A stretch of 39,110 nt of DNA from NZQO01 sp964639255 (GTDB lineage: Bacteria; Bacteroidota; Bacteroidia; Flavobacteriales; Flavobacteriaceae), in the NCBI GenBank assembly GCA_964639255.1, contig CAZXDP010000019.1, forward strand, positions 1 through 39,110. Reading direction: 5' to 3'. The notes beneath the pieces are model-generated. The model had not been told where the DNA came from, did not search any database, and saw only the letters and a list, made by a program, of their open reading frames with translations. Below are positions 1 to 7,913 of the stretch, in pieces. The position numbers and the translations under genes are program-made. Every line of letters begins with the position of its first letter. The stretch's first letter is position 1.

Positions 1-272
1 TTAAAAAAGACATTCCTGTTTTCGATGTGCGTAACGAGAGTGAATACGAAAACGCCCACCTACCGAAGGCAACATTGGCACCTCTTGGGTCACTCAATGA
101 TTATCTTGAAACATTTCCGGAAAAAGAAGATTTCTATGTACACTGTGCGGGTGGCTACCGATCGGTGATAGCGGCTTCGATCTTAAAAAGCCGAGGCATC
201 CACAATGTAATCGATGTGGCCGGTGGCTTTCGGGATATCAAGGCGGCCGGTTTGCCTGTGGTTTCGGCATAA
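1..272 (+). CDS. Rhodanese-like domain, C-terminal part of a larger protein (5' end outside window)
   Basis: The frame is open from the first bases, so the gene starts upstream and only about 90 C-terminal residues are seen. They form a rhodanese (sulfurtransferase) domain: an early FDVRNESEY segment, then the active-site loop HCAGGYRS with the persulfide-forming cysteine, then a GGF turn near the end. Rhodanese domains carry sulfane sulfur on this cysteine. In Bacteroidota such C-terminal domains often belong to metallo-beta-lactamase-fold persulfide dioxygenase-like proteins, but that part is not visible, so the full architecture is inference. A GTG at 27 lies inside the domain and is not a credible start. 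The gene converges on the next one, and a shared terminator lies between them. Confidence 0.8.
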   Translation, partial: KKDIPVFDVRNESEYENAHLPKATLAPLGSLNDYLETFPEKEDFYVHCAGGYRSVIAASILKSRGIHNVIDVAGGFRDIKAAGLPVVSA

Positions 273-277
273 AAAAA

Positions 278-300
278 GTCCCTTCAATAAAAAGGGACTC
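278..300. terminator. Bidirectional rho-independent terminator
   Basis: An 8-bp perfect stem (278-285 with 293-300) has a 7-nt loop. It is followed by a short T-rich stretch on the plus strand and preceded by seven A, which read as a T-run on the minus strand. It lies between two convergent genes and can serve both. Confidence 0.75.
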
Positions 301-320
301 TTTCAAATGCAGTTAATGGC

Positions 321-809
321 TTATAGGTTGCCATCATCTGCCAAATCTTCTAGGTTTCTTACCTTAGAAAGGGTTTGGCGAATTTCACCGGCCTGTTTTG
401 TTAGCATCGATTCGATAGGCGCGGGAAAGGTATTTTTTTTCAGCGTTTCCTCATACTCTTCCACGCTTGCCTTTTCCCCTCGTATGCATTCTTCCAAAAC
501 AGCTTCGTCGTCATTTCCGCTTACGGCGCTCTTAATATCAATCCAGGTACGGTGCAAATCGCCTGTAGTACTACCACTTTCCTTGGGTTGTTCGTTCAGG
601 TTGCGCAGTTCGTTGGTTAGTTCGTTGGCAAAACGGTTGTGCTGTGCCGCCTGTTGCTTCAGGAAATTCTTTAGGTTCTCGTTCTTTGCATTCTGCATCG
701 CTTTGGCAAAGCCCTTTTCGGCATCATAGTTTTTTTCCAACAATCCTTGTAGATTATCTACTAAGTTTTTGTGTGAATCTTCACGTGCCTGTTCTCTCGT
801 AGTTTTCAT
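321..809 (-). CDS. PA2169-type four-helix-bundle protein (DUF2383)
   Basis: The protein has 162 residues, is all-helical and rich in Glu, Lys and Gln. It resembles the PA2169 / DUF2383 family, a ferritin-like four-helix bundle of about 150 residues with no firmly established function, often found near stress genes. Supporting features are the N-terminal helix with NLVDNLQGLLEKNYDAEKGF, the central LKNFLKQQAAQHNRFANEL helix, and a later helix with the pattern DDEAVLEECIRGEKASVEEYEE. No signal peptide or membrane segment is seen, so it is probably cytoplasmic. It is transcribed alone from a leader at about 810-1000, divergent from the small charged ORF, and ends at the terminator at 278-300. 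Confidence 0.75.
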   Translation of the reverse strand: MKTTREQAREDSHKNLVDNLQGLLEKNYDAEKGFAKAMQNAKNENLKNFLKQQAAQHNRFANELTNELRNLNEQPKESGSTTGDLHRTWIDIKSAVSGNDDEAVLEECIRGEKASVEEYEETLKKNTFPAPIESMLTKQAGEIRQTLSKVRNLEDLADDGNL

Positions 810-1036
810 AGTGTTTATTTTTAAAAGTTTACCGTGAAATTACGACCCGTCTCACGATTATTCTATTACAGTTTTCCCAATTGAGAACTGTTTAACACTT
901 TTGGAAATACCACTCATTTCCAACTTCAGAATATGATGTTTCATTTTCCTTAACGTTTGCTGTTAAGGTGTTATAATTTTCACTGTTATTGTACCGTCGC
1001 TTTATATCTTTAAGTTAAACAGTAAACTACATAATC

Positions 1037-1189
1037 ATGAAAAAAGACGATAAGAATACCGAACGACAGAAAAAACAAGGTATTGAGGAAAGCGCTATCA
1101 ACCACAAAGAAAAGGAAAGCGATGGCCGTGAGATCAATTACCAGGAAAAACAACGGAAAGAACAACACCAACCGCGCGATACGGCGTAA
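1037..1189 (+). CDS. Small, extremely hydrophilic 50-residue protein
   Basis: ATG at 1037 opens a 50-codon frame ending TAA at 1187-1189. The product is almost entirely charged or polar (Lys, Glu, Gln, Asp, Arg, Asn), with one Tyr and few aliphatic residues, and begins MKKDDKNTERQKKQG. It is likely cytoplasmic and disordered, in the style of small stress-related hydrophilic proteins. I do not recognise the family. Support for a real gene is its position: a TATCTTTA box (close to the Bacteroidota TAnnTTTG -7 element) lies at 1005-1012, and a strong terminator begins 24 bases after the stop. Together these make a self-contained transcription unit. Function is unknown. Confidence 0.55.
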   Translation: MKKDDKNTERQKKQGIEESAINHKEKESDGREINYQEKQRKEQHQPRDTA

Positions 1190-1212
1190 CAGGCAATACT
1201 ATAGCGCAATGT

Positions 1213-1241
1213 AAATCCTCCTACTTCGGGAGGATTTTTTT
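1213..1241 (+). terminator. Rho-independent terminator of the 50-residue ORF
   Basis: A 9-bp stem (1213-1221 with 1229-1237) with a 7-nt loop runs into a T-tract to 1241. It closes the small transcription unit at 1037-1189. Confidence 0.8.
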
Positions 1242-1292
1242 GTTGAAATGTTAAATTAAACCTAAACAAGAATGGTAACTTTACGTTTTGTT

Positions 1293-1300
1293 TAACTTTG
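1293..1300 (+). promoter_or_regulatory. Bacteroidota -7 box (TAACTTTG)
   Basis: This is a perfect match to the TAnnTTTG -7 consensus, 27 bases before the ATG of the DUF4397 protein. No convincing TTG -33 element is found at the usual spacing, so the call rests on the -7 box alone. Confidence 0.5.
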
Positions 1301-1327
1301 ACTCTAAATATTTAAACAACAAATGTT

Positions 1328-3013
1328 ATGAAAAAATTTATCTTATTCTTTTTAGTACTGGGAGCCGCTCCTTGGCTTCTTGCCCAAACGGCCGCTGTAC
1401 AGGTGATTCACAACAGTGCTGATGCCCTCGCCGAAGAAGTTGATGTGTACGTTAACTCCGATCTGGCTATCGATGATTTCGAATTTAGAACCGCTACAGG
1501 TTTCATTAGTCTGCCTGCCGAAGTTCAAATAGAACTTTCGGTTGCGCCAGGAAACAGTACGAGTGTCAACGATGCCCTGTTAACGGTACCCGTTACCTTA
1601 GTGGCCGATGAAACATATGTCGTGGTGGCCGATGGTATTGTGAGTCCGACGGGGTATAATCCGGCGCCTCCCTTAACCCTTCAAGTATACCCTATGACAA
1701 AGGCCGCAGCTAGTAATGCGACAAACACCGAAATACTGGTACATCACGGATCGACAGATGCCCCAACGGTGGACGTGGTGGAAACTGGGGCCGGAGCTGG
1801 CACCGTCGTAGATGACATTTCCTATACCGAATTTCAAGGGTATCTCGATTTACCTACATCCGATTATGTAATTGCGATTACCGACGAAACAGGAACCGTG
1901 ACCGTCGCATCATACGATCTTCCCCTGGCGACCTTAGGACTAGATGGAGCAGCGGTAACGGCAGTGGCGTCAGGATTTTTAGATCCATCGAATAATAGCA
2001 ACGGACCAGAATTTGGAATATGGGTAGCCACTGCTGTCGGAGGTCCGTTGGTACAACTTCCTGCTTCCACAGCCCAAGTACAGGTAATTCATAATTCACC
2101 TGATGCCTTAGCGGAAGAAGTAGATGTATATGTAGATGGAGCCCTTGCTCTCGACGATTTTGCCTTTAGAACAGCAACTCCATTCCTCGATTTAAGCGCA
2201 GGTGTAGAGATAGAATTGGCCGTGGCCCCTGCAACTAGTACCAGCGTTAATGATGCCCTTCTTACTGTTCCCGTAACATTGGAAGCCAATGAAACCTACG
2301 TGGTAGTTGCCAATGGCATTGTAAGTCCATCAGGATACAACCCTGCCCCACCTTTAACATTGAACGTGTTCGCCCAAGGCCGTACAGAGGCTACTTCGTC
2401 TAGTAACACCGATATCCTGGTACATCACGGTTCTACAGATGCCCCCACAGTTGACGTGGTGGAGAATGGCGTAGGTGCCGGTCGTATCGTCAATGATATT
2501 TCGTATACCGAATTTCAAGGCTATCTGGAAATCCCAACTGCCGATGGATACGTTTTACAGGTACGGGACGAAACCGGTACTGTAGGTGTGGCCGCATACG
2601 GTGCACCATTGAGCACCCTAGGTCTCGACGGTGCCGCCATTAGCCTTTTGGCCAGCGGATTTTTGGATCCTTCGCAAAACTCAAACGGTCCAGCCTTCGG
2701 TCTTTATGCTGCTCTTGCCAGCGGCGGTCCCTTGGTAGCTTTGCCAACCGCAACCTTGGGCACCGAGGAAAACGCGTTGACCAATGTCGCTGTGTTCCCT
2801 AACCCTACGAACAATATATTAACGGTAGAAGGTGTTGCCTTAAACGATTACACCCTTACCGTGGTCGATGTGCAGGGGAGGATAATAGCTTCCAATGCCT
2901 ATTCAGTTTCAAACAATAGCATCGATGTAAGTCAATTGGCTTCCGGTGTATATTTATTGAATATTGAAAACGGTTCGAATAGTGCAAAGACCATACGATT
3001 TGTAAAACAATAG
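1328..3013 (+). CDS. Secreted DUF4397-repeat protein with T9SS type A sorting domain
   Basis: The protein has 561 residues. It starts with a Sec signal peptide (MKKFILFFLVLGAAPWLLAQ). The body consists of two near-duplicate halves of about 225 residues. Each half has two DUF4397-like units: one opening with VQVIHNS.DALAEEVDVYV (near residues 23 and 249) and one with ILVHHGSTDAPTVDVVE (near 134 and 361), so there are four units. The last 75 residues form a T9SS type A sorting domain (VFPNPT at the start, a VYLLNIE strand and a basic end), which directs export through the type IX system and usually surface anchoring. It is monocistronic, with a -7 box upstream and a hairpin terminator downstream. 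The ligand or role of DUF4397 is not established. Confidence 0.85.
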   Translation: MKKFILFFLVLGAAPWLLAQTAAVQVIHNSADALAEEVDVYVNSDLAIDDFEFRTATGFISLPAEVQIELSVAPGNSTSVNDALLTVPVTLVADETYVVVADGIVSPTGYNPAPPLTLQVYPMTKAAASNATNTEILVHHGSTDAPTVDVVETGAGAGTVVDDISYTEFQGYLDLPTSDYVIAITDETGTVTVASYDLPLATLGLDGAAVTAVASGFLDPSNNSNGPEFGIWVATAVGGPLVQLPASTAQVQVIHNSPDALAEEVDVYVDGALALDDFAFRTATPFLDLSAGVEIELAVAPATSTSVNDALLTVPVTLEANETYVVVANGIVSPSGYNPAPPLTLNVFAQGRTEATSSSNTDILVHHGSTDAPTVDVVENGVGAGRIVNDISYTEFQGYLEIPTADGYVLQVRDETGTVGVAAYGAPLSTLGLDGAAISLLASGFLDPSQNSNGPAFGLYAALASGGPLVALPTATLGTEENALTNVAVFPNPTNNILTVEGVALNDYTLTVVDVQGRIIASNAYSVSNNSIDVSQLASGVYLLNIENGSNSAKTIRFVKQ

Positions 3014-3041
3014 TTCTTCTATTGTGATTGATTGGTGAAGG

Positions 3042-3068
3042 AATGCCCGCTTAACGGCGGGCATTTTC
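3042..3068 (+). terminator. Rho-independent terminator after the DUF4397 gene
   Basis: A GC-rich 9-bp stem (3042-3050 with 3057-3065) with a 6-nt loop runs into TTTTC. It lies just before the end of the convergent SDR gene. Confidence 0.8.
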
Positions 3069-3069
3069 T

Positions 3070-3828
3070 TTATAGTGCCGACAATCCCACACCACCGTCA
3101 ACCTGAAGGTTCTGTCCTGTAATGTAAGAAGAGGCATCCATAGCTAAAAAGGCGATGACCGAAGCCATTTCCGAAGCTTGGGCTACCCTGCCCAGCGGTG
3201 TGTGCGAAACAATCGGTTCCATGCGCTCACTTTGTTGCAACAGTGAATGGGTGAGGGGCGTCTCGGTAAACCAGGGCGACATGGCGTTTACGCGTATGCC
3301 ATCTTTGGCCCACTCCACCGCTAGGTTCTTGGTTTGCATTACCAGTCCGGCCTTGCTCATCGCATAGGGTGCTCCGGTACCGACATCGAGAGTCGCCGCT
3401 ACCGAAGCTACATTTACAATCGACGCATTCCCAGATTTTTTCAGAAAAGGATAGAGCGCACGACTTAGTAAAAAGGGTGCCGATAGGTTTACGGCCAATA
3501 CCTGTTGGTATTCTTCTTCTGAATACTGAGTAGCCGATTTCCGGATGTTAATGCCCGCATTGTTTACGAGAATATCTAGCACATCCCAATGCTGTTCCAC
3601 TTTCCGCAGCAAAGCACCGCGACCGGCTTCCGTAGCTACATCGCCCACAACACCGTAAACGGTATGTCCTTCATCTTGTAGTTGCTTTTCCAGCGCCGCA
3701 ACTTCCTGTTCGTTGCGCCCGCTAAAAATAACTTCAGCCCCCAAGCTTAAAAATTGAATTACGGTGGCCTTGCCAATACCCTTGGTACCGCCGGTAATAA
3801 CGGCTTTTTTATTCTTTAAATTCCACAT
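3070..3828 (-). CDS. SDR-family oxidoreductase (tropinone reductase-like)
   Basis: This is a classical short-chain dehydrogenase of 252 residues, the usual length. Counting from the start chosen here, the cofactor motif TGGTKGIG is at 12-19, NNAG at 89-92, the catalytic Ser at 142 and Y155-x3-K159. SGRN after the second strand suggests NADP(H) preference, which is inference. The substrate cannot be read from sequence. The frame stays open to 3867, but that extension reads through the terminator hairpin at 3845-3881, so the ATG at 3828 (MWNLKNKK) is preferred. It lies downstream of the zinc alcohol dehydrogenase on the same strand, separated from it by that terminator. Confidence 0.88.
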   Translation of the reverse strand: MWNLKNKKAVITGGTKGIGKATVIQFLSLGAEVIFSGRNEQEVAALEKQLQDEGHTVYGVVGDVATEAGRGALLRKVEQHWDVLDILVNNAGINIRKSATQYSEEEYQQVLAVNLSAPFLLSRALYPFLKKSGNASIVNVASVAATLDVGTGAPYAMSKAGLVMQTKNLAVEWAKDGIRVNAMSPWFTETPLTHSLLQQSERMEPIVSHTPLGRVAQASEMASVIAFLAMDASSYITGQNLQVDGGVGLSAL

Positions 3829-3844
3829 AGTACTGATAAAAAAA

Positions 3845-3881
3845 TCCTCCCCCATCTTCGATTGCAAAGACTGGGGGAGGA
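3845..3881 (-). terminator. Rho-independent terminator between the ADH and SDR genes
   Basis: A 10-bp perfect GC-rich stem (3845-3854 with 3872-3881) is followed on the minus strand by a run of T. It ends the alcohol dehydrogenase transcript 16 bases past its stop, and it overlaps the longer possible start of the SDR gene. Confidence 0.85.
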
Positions 3882-3896
3882 ATGATAGTTTTTTAT

Positions 3897-4901
3897 TTAT
3901 GGTGTAAGAACGACCCGAAAACGAGCCTCATTGTCCATCATTCGCTTAAAAGCTTTTTCCACTTCTTCCAATGGATATGTCTCGATCATGGGCTTCGTCT
4001 GGGTCATCGCACTAAATTCAAGGGTGTCTTCGCTATCTTTAGCTGTCCCGCTGGGCCAGCCCGAAATCGACTTACGCCCCATGAGCAATTGCATGGGCGA
4101 CACTTTCACGGGGTCGCCCGTTGCACCAATGCAAATAAGCTCACCGTCAATGCCTAGTCCGTCAACCACTTCCGAGATAGCATCGGAGTGAGGTGCGGTA
4201 GCCACGATAAGGTCGGCCCCGCCCAACTTTTGGAGCTCTTCTACGGCATCTTGCTCTTTGGTGTTGATAAAATGGTGGGCACCAAGATCCCTGGCCAACT
4301 GCTCCTTATCGCCAGAATGCGATAAGGCCACAGTTTTCATACCCATTTTACTTGCGTATTGTAGGGCAAGGTGTCCTAGACCCCCTATGCCTTGTATGGC
4401 GACTACATCTCCAGCGCGAATATGGCTATTCCGCATAGCGTTATAAACGGTAATGCCCGCACACAATAGGGGGGCGGCCTCTTCGCTGCTGAGTGAATCG
4501 GGTATTAGAGCGACAGCTTCTTGGGGCGCCGTCATATATTCGGCATAACCACCGTTGTAGGAGATGCCGCACACCTTGGCATTTTCGCAATTGATGAACA
4601 TACCGCGGCGGCAGGGATCGCAGGTAAAACAATGGCCTCCGTGCCAACCTACTCCAACGCGCTGCCCTTCCTTCCAACGGGACACGTTCTCACCTACGCT
4701 TTCAATGATACCTACTACCTCGTGGCCGGGCACTCGTGGATATTCTAGGCCGGGAAATGTACCTTCCTTCACGAAATTGTCGCTATGGCAAATGCCACAC
4801 GCTTCCACCTTTAACAAAACTTCATTTTTTGCCGGGGAGGGCTTATCCATCGCTACCATCTTAAAATCACCACCGGCTTCTTGTACTTGTACTGTTCTCA
4901 T
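3897..4901 (-). CDS. Zinc-dependent alcohol dehydrogenase (MDR superfamily)
   Basis: The protein has 334 residues, typical of the medium-chain zinc alcohol dehydrogenases. Catalytic zinc ligands are C35 (in CGICHSD), H60/E61 (PGHE) and C147. The structural zinc site is the four-cysteine set C91, C94, C97 and C105. The nucleotide-binding loop GIGGLGHLA is at 171-179. The reaction is NAD(P)H-dependent interconversion of a primary alcohol and aldehyde; the exact substrate is not readable. The ATG at 4901 gives the standard N-terminus. The gene lies 82 bases downstream of the CPBP protease gene on the same strand and has its own terminator. Confidence 0.9.
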   Translation of the reverse strand: MRTVQVQEAGGDFKMVAMDKPSPAKNEVLLKVEACGICHSDNFVKEGTFPGLEYPRVPGHEVVGIIESVGENVSRWKEGQRVGVGWHGGHCFTCDPCRRGMFINCENAKVCGISYNGGYAEYMTAPQEAVALIPDSLSSEEAAPLLCAGITVYNAMRNSHIRAGDVVAIQGIGGLGHLALQYASKMGMKTVALSHSGDKEQLARDLGAHHFINTKEQDAVEELQKLGGADLIVATAPHSDAISEVVDGLGIDGELICIGATGDPVKVSPMQLLMGRKSISGWPSGTAKDSEDTLEFSAMTQTKPMIETYPLEEVEKAFKRMMDNEARFRVVLTP

Positions 4902-4983
4902 AGTTTCTTTTTTAGTGAAAGAAGATACGCATAGTTGAGGCCGATTTGTTATAACATAACGTTAATTAACCCTCCTTAATTCG

Positions 4984-5688
4984 TTACGCTGCGGTGCTAT
5001 AGGCTGACACCAAAAGAAATCCGATAACCACTCCGTTGTTTAAAAAGTGCAGTAAAATTGGCAACAGCAAGATTCCCGATTTTAGCTTGAGCCAACCTGC
5101 GACAATACCCAGAGCGATGCGGGGCACTATGGCCGCAAACAAGGCCGTACTTAGCATAAAGGTATCTACATAGTTATAGATATGTACCAACCCGAACAAT
5201 ACCGAACTTATAATTAAAATGGGAACGGCAGCGCGGCGTAAGCCAGTCAAGAGCATGGTAACACTTCGCCTAGGCAGTACTACCTGTAGCAGATAAAACG
5301 TACCCATAAAGCAGGCTATCGCACAGCCCAGACGAACGTACCATGCGACTGCATCTCCCAGTAGAAATAGCGTGGCTAGACTTGCCAAGCCGCTTAGAAA
5401 CAAAAGGAGGTCGCCATAGCCTGGCCGTACCAAGCTGCGAAAGAGCACTTCTTCGTAAATAGGTGCAATAACAACTGCCATGAGCACCAGCCGCAGGGGT
5501 TCGTTTTCAAGCAAATCGAGAATACCATCTTGCCGAAGCTCATCAAATACCAACTGCGGAAACCATTGTGCGAGAATGCCTATGGCAATAAAAAACAAAA
5601 AATAGAACGCCCATAGACTTAAAAAGCCAAGCGAGAGCCAACGAAGGTTGGTTTGTAGATTGGGGCAGGAGGAAGGTTCTTTGTGCAT
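4984..5688 (-). CDS. CPBP-family intramembrane glutamic endopeptidase
   Basis: The protein has 234 residues with about six hydrophobic membrane helices. The three CPBP (CAAX protease / bacteriocin-processing) motifs are present: EE-x3-R at E79, E80 and R84; F165-x3-H169; and H214-x2-N217. These form the intramembrane active site in the family. Members cleave prenylated or other membrane substrates, and bacterial ones are often linked to peptide maturation or self-immunity; no such partner is seen here. The gene is divergent from dnaK, sharing the 164-base region between them. Confidence 0.87.
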   Translation of the reverse strand: MHKEPSSCPNLQTNLRWLSLGFLSLWAFYFLFFIAIGILAQWFPQLVFDELRQDGILDLLENEPLRLVLMAVVIAPIYEEVLFRSLVRPGYGDLLLFLSGLASLATLFLLGDAVAWYVRLGCAIACFMGTFYLLQVVLPRRSVTMLLTGLRRAAVPILIISSVLFGLVHIYNYVDTFMLSTALFAAIVPRIALGIVAGWLKLKSGILLLPILLHFLNNGVVIGFLLVSAYSTAA

Positions 5689-5760
5689 CGGGACAAAAAT
5701 AGGCGAAATCCGTAAGAGCCGATTATAAATAGCGAAAGATACTAGCGATGCCGTTGCAAA

Positions 5761-5800
5761 CTGACACCCTGTCAGACAGTTTCTGCTGGCACAATCATTG
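5761..5800 (+). promoter_or_regulatory. dnaK upstream control region: inverted repeat plus sigma-54-like element
   Basis: A perfect 6-bp inverted repeat with a 3-bp spacer (CTGACA-CCC-TGTCAG, 5761-5775) is followed at 5787-5800 by TGGCAC-N5-TTGA. The latter has the spacing and most bases of a sigma-54 -24/-12 promoter (consensus TGGCAC-N5-TTGC). No CIRCE element and no clear TAnnTTTG box are seen. Use of this promoter is inference from motif and position. Confidence 0.4.
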
Positions 5801-5852
5801 ACTTATACTGTGCGTAACGAAAATGAATCAATAAACAATTAACTATAACATT

Positions 5853-7772
5853 ATGAGTAAAATAATTGGAATCGACTTAGGTACCACCAACTCCTGCGTT
5901 GCCGTAATGGAAGGTAGCGAGCCCACGGTGATTCCTAATGCCGAAGGAAAACGAACTACTCCGTCTGTAATCGCCTTTGTGGAAGGTGGCGAAATCAAGG
6001 TGGGTGACCCGGCCAAGCGGCAGGCGGTAACCAACCCGAAAAAAACCATTTCCTCCATCAAGCGTTTTATGGGGAACAAGTTTTCCGAATCGCAAAAAGA
6101 AATGAACAACGTAGCGTACGATGTGGTAAAGGGTGACAATGACACCCCGCGCGTGGTCATCGACGACCGTAAATATACCCCGCAGGAATTAAGTGCGATG
6201 ATTCTTCAGAAAATGAAGAAGACCGCCGAGGATTACTTGGGGCAAGACGTAAGTAGGGCCGTAATTACCGTGCCCGCCTATTTTAACGATAGTCAGCGCC
6301 AAGCGACCAAGGAAGCGGGTGAGATTGCTGGTCTTACCGTAGAGCGAATCATCAACGAGCCCACCGCGGCAGCTTTGGCCTATGGATTGGACAAGAAAGA
6401 CACCGATCAAAAAATTGTGGTGTTCGACTTTGGTGGCGGTACGCACGATGTTAGTATCCTAGAACTGGGAGACGGCGTGTTTGAAGTGTTGGCTACAGAC
6501 GGTGATACCCATTTGGGTGGTGACGATGTGGACAGCAAAATCATTAACTGGTTGGCAGATGAGTTTCAGAAGGAAGAAGAGATGGACCTGCGTAAGGACC
6601 CTATGGCGCTTCAACGTTTAAAGGAAGCTGCCGAAAAGGCCAAGATCGAATTGTCCTCTTCTGCACAAACCGAAATTAACTTGCCTTATATCACAGCTAC
6701 CGGAAGCGGGCCCAAGCACTTGGTGAAAACCCTAACGCGTAGCAAATTTGAGCAATTGATTGACGATCTTGTAAAAAGAACGATTACCCCTTGTGAAAAA
6801 GCACTGAAGGCAGCGGGATTGAGCAAGAGCGATATCGATGAGATTATTTTGGTAGGAGGTTCTACACGAATCCCCGCCGTACAGGAAGCCGTGAAGGAAT
6901 TTTTCGGTAAAGCGCCTAGCAAAGGGGTAAACCCAGATGAGGTAGTGGCCATTGGTGCCGCTATTCAGGGAGGTGTATTGACCGGAGATGTGAAGGATGT
7001 ACTGTTATTGGATGTTACCCCGCTGTCGTTGGGTATTGAAACGATGGGCGGTGTAAATACCAAACTTATCGAGGCCAATACGACCATTCCTACCAAAAAG
7101 AGTCAGGTATTCTCTACTGCGGCCGATAATCAGCCAAGTGTGGAGATTCACGTACTGCAAGGGGAGCGCCCTATGGCTGCCGATAATAAGACTATTGGCC
7201 GTTTCCACCTCGATGGCATTCCGCCAGCACCGCGAGGGACACCTCAAATTGAAGTGACTTTCGATATCGATGCCAATGGAATTATCAAGGTAAGTGCTGA
7301 AGATAAGGCGACTGGCAAGAAACAGGATATCCGTATCGAAGCATCCTCTGGATTGACCGAAGAGGAAATCAAGAAGATGAAGCAAGAAGCCGAAGCCAAT
7401 GCCGAAGCCGATAAGAAGGCCAAGGAAAAGGTGGACAAGATTAATGAGGCCGATGCGATGATCTTCCAAACCGAAAAGCAACTTAAGGAATTTGGTGATA
7501 AGCTGTCTGATGACAAGAAGAAGCCAATCGAAGATGCTTTGGAAGACTTGAAGAAGGCTTACGAAACGAAAGAAGTTGAGAATATTCAACCTGCGTTGGA
7601 CAAAATCAACGAAGCTTGGAAAACCGCTTCTGAGGAAATGTACAAAGCCCAAGCCGAAGCCCAACAGGGTGGTGCCGCGCCAGGGGGAGATCCAGGTGCT
7701 CAGCAAGGAGGCACAGAGGGTAGCTCAGAAAGCAGTGATGTAGAAGATGTAGATTTCGAAGAAGTGAAGTAG
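5853..7772 (+). CDS. dnaK: Molecular chaperone DnaK (Hsp70)
   Basis: The 639-residue protein is full length. The nucleotide-binding domain opens with GIDLGTTNSCVAVMEG and contains the phosphate-2 region FDFGGGTHDVS and the adenosine motif ILVGGSTRIP. The interdomain linker (DVLLLDVTPLSLGIE, from about residue 384) leads to the substrate-binding domain and helical lid. It ends in a Gly/Gln-rich tail and an acidic end (DVEDVDFEEVK), as in bacterial DnaK. It binds unfolded peptide segments in an ATP cycle with DnaJ and GrpE, neither of which is in this window. The gene is alone, with a regulated-looking upstream region and a strong terminator. Confidence 0.98.
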   Translation: MSKIIGIDLGTTNSCVAVMEGSEPTVIPNAEGKRTTPSVIAFVEGGEIKVGDPAKRQAVTNPKKTISSIKRFMGNKFSESQKEMNNVAYDVVKGDNDTPRVVIDDRKYTPQELSAMILQKMKKTAEDYLGQDVSRAVITVPAYFNDSQRQATKEAGEIAGLTVERIINEPTAAALAYGLDKKDTDQKIVVFDFGGGTHDVSILELGDGVFEVLATDGDTHLGGDDVDSKIINWLADEFQKEEEMDLRKDPMALQRLKEAAEKAKIELSSSAQTEINLPYITATGSGPKHLVKTLTRSKFEQLIDDLVKRTITPCEKALKAAGLSKSDIDEIILVGGSTRIPAVQEAVKEFFGKAPSKGVNPDEVVAIGAAIQGGVLTGDVKDVLLLDVTPLSLGIETMGGVNTKLIEANTTIPTKKSQVFSTAADNQPSVEIHVLQGERPMAADNKTIGRFHLDGIPPAPRGTPQIEVTFDIDANGIIKVSAEDKATGKKQDIRIEASSGLTEEEIKKMKQEAEANAEADKKAKEKVDKINEADAMIFQTEKQLKEFGDKLSDDKKKPIEDALEDLKKAYETKEVENIQPALDKINEAWKTASEEMYKAQAEAQQGGAAPGGDPGAQQGGTEGSSESSDVEDVDFEEVK

Positions 7773-7810
7773 GTTCATTTTATGTGAACTTACAATAGAA
7801 TAGGTTACCA

Positions 7811-7838
7811 AAACCCACAGCGATCGCTGTGGGTTTTT
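7811..7838. terminator. Strong palindromic terminator of dnaK
   Basis: A perfect 26-base palindrome (7811-7836) is followed by further T on the plus strand, and TTTT also follows on the minus strand. It can terminate dnaK and the convergent glycosyltransferase region. Confidence 0.88.
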
Positions 7839-7913
7839 CATTTAAATTATTAGGTTGTAAAAGGAATGAATTAGAAAGGACAATGAGAGGTTATAACAAA
7901 AAGAAATAGGATC

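Noticed and set aside
214..729. A 171-codon plus-strand frame over the PA2169-like gene
   Set aside because: It is rich in Ser, Phe and Cys, as expected from the reverse of a Glu/Lys/Leu-rich helical protein, and it crosses the terminator hairpin.
4949..4971. Overlapping small palindromes (GTTATAAC, GTTAATTAAC) upstream of the ADH gene
   Set aside because: They are AT-rich and short, expected often by chance; there is no second copy in the window to support an operator.
7005..7706. A 233-codon frame antisense to dnaK
   Set aside because: It is a shadow of dnaK codon bias; the composition is implausible and the sense gene is certain.
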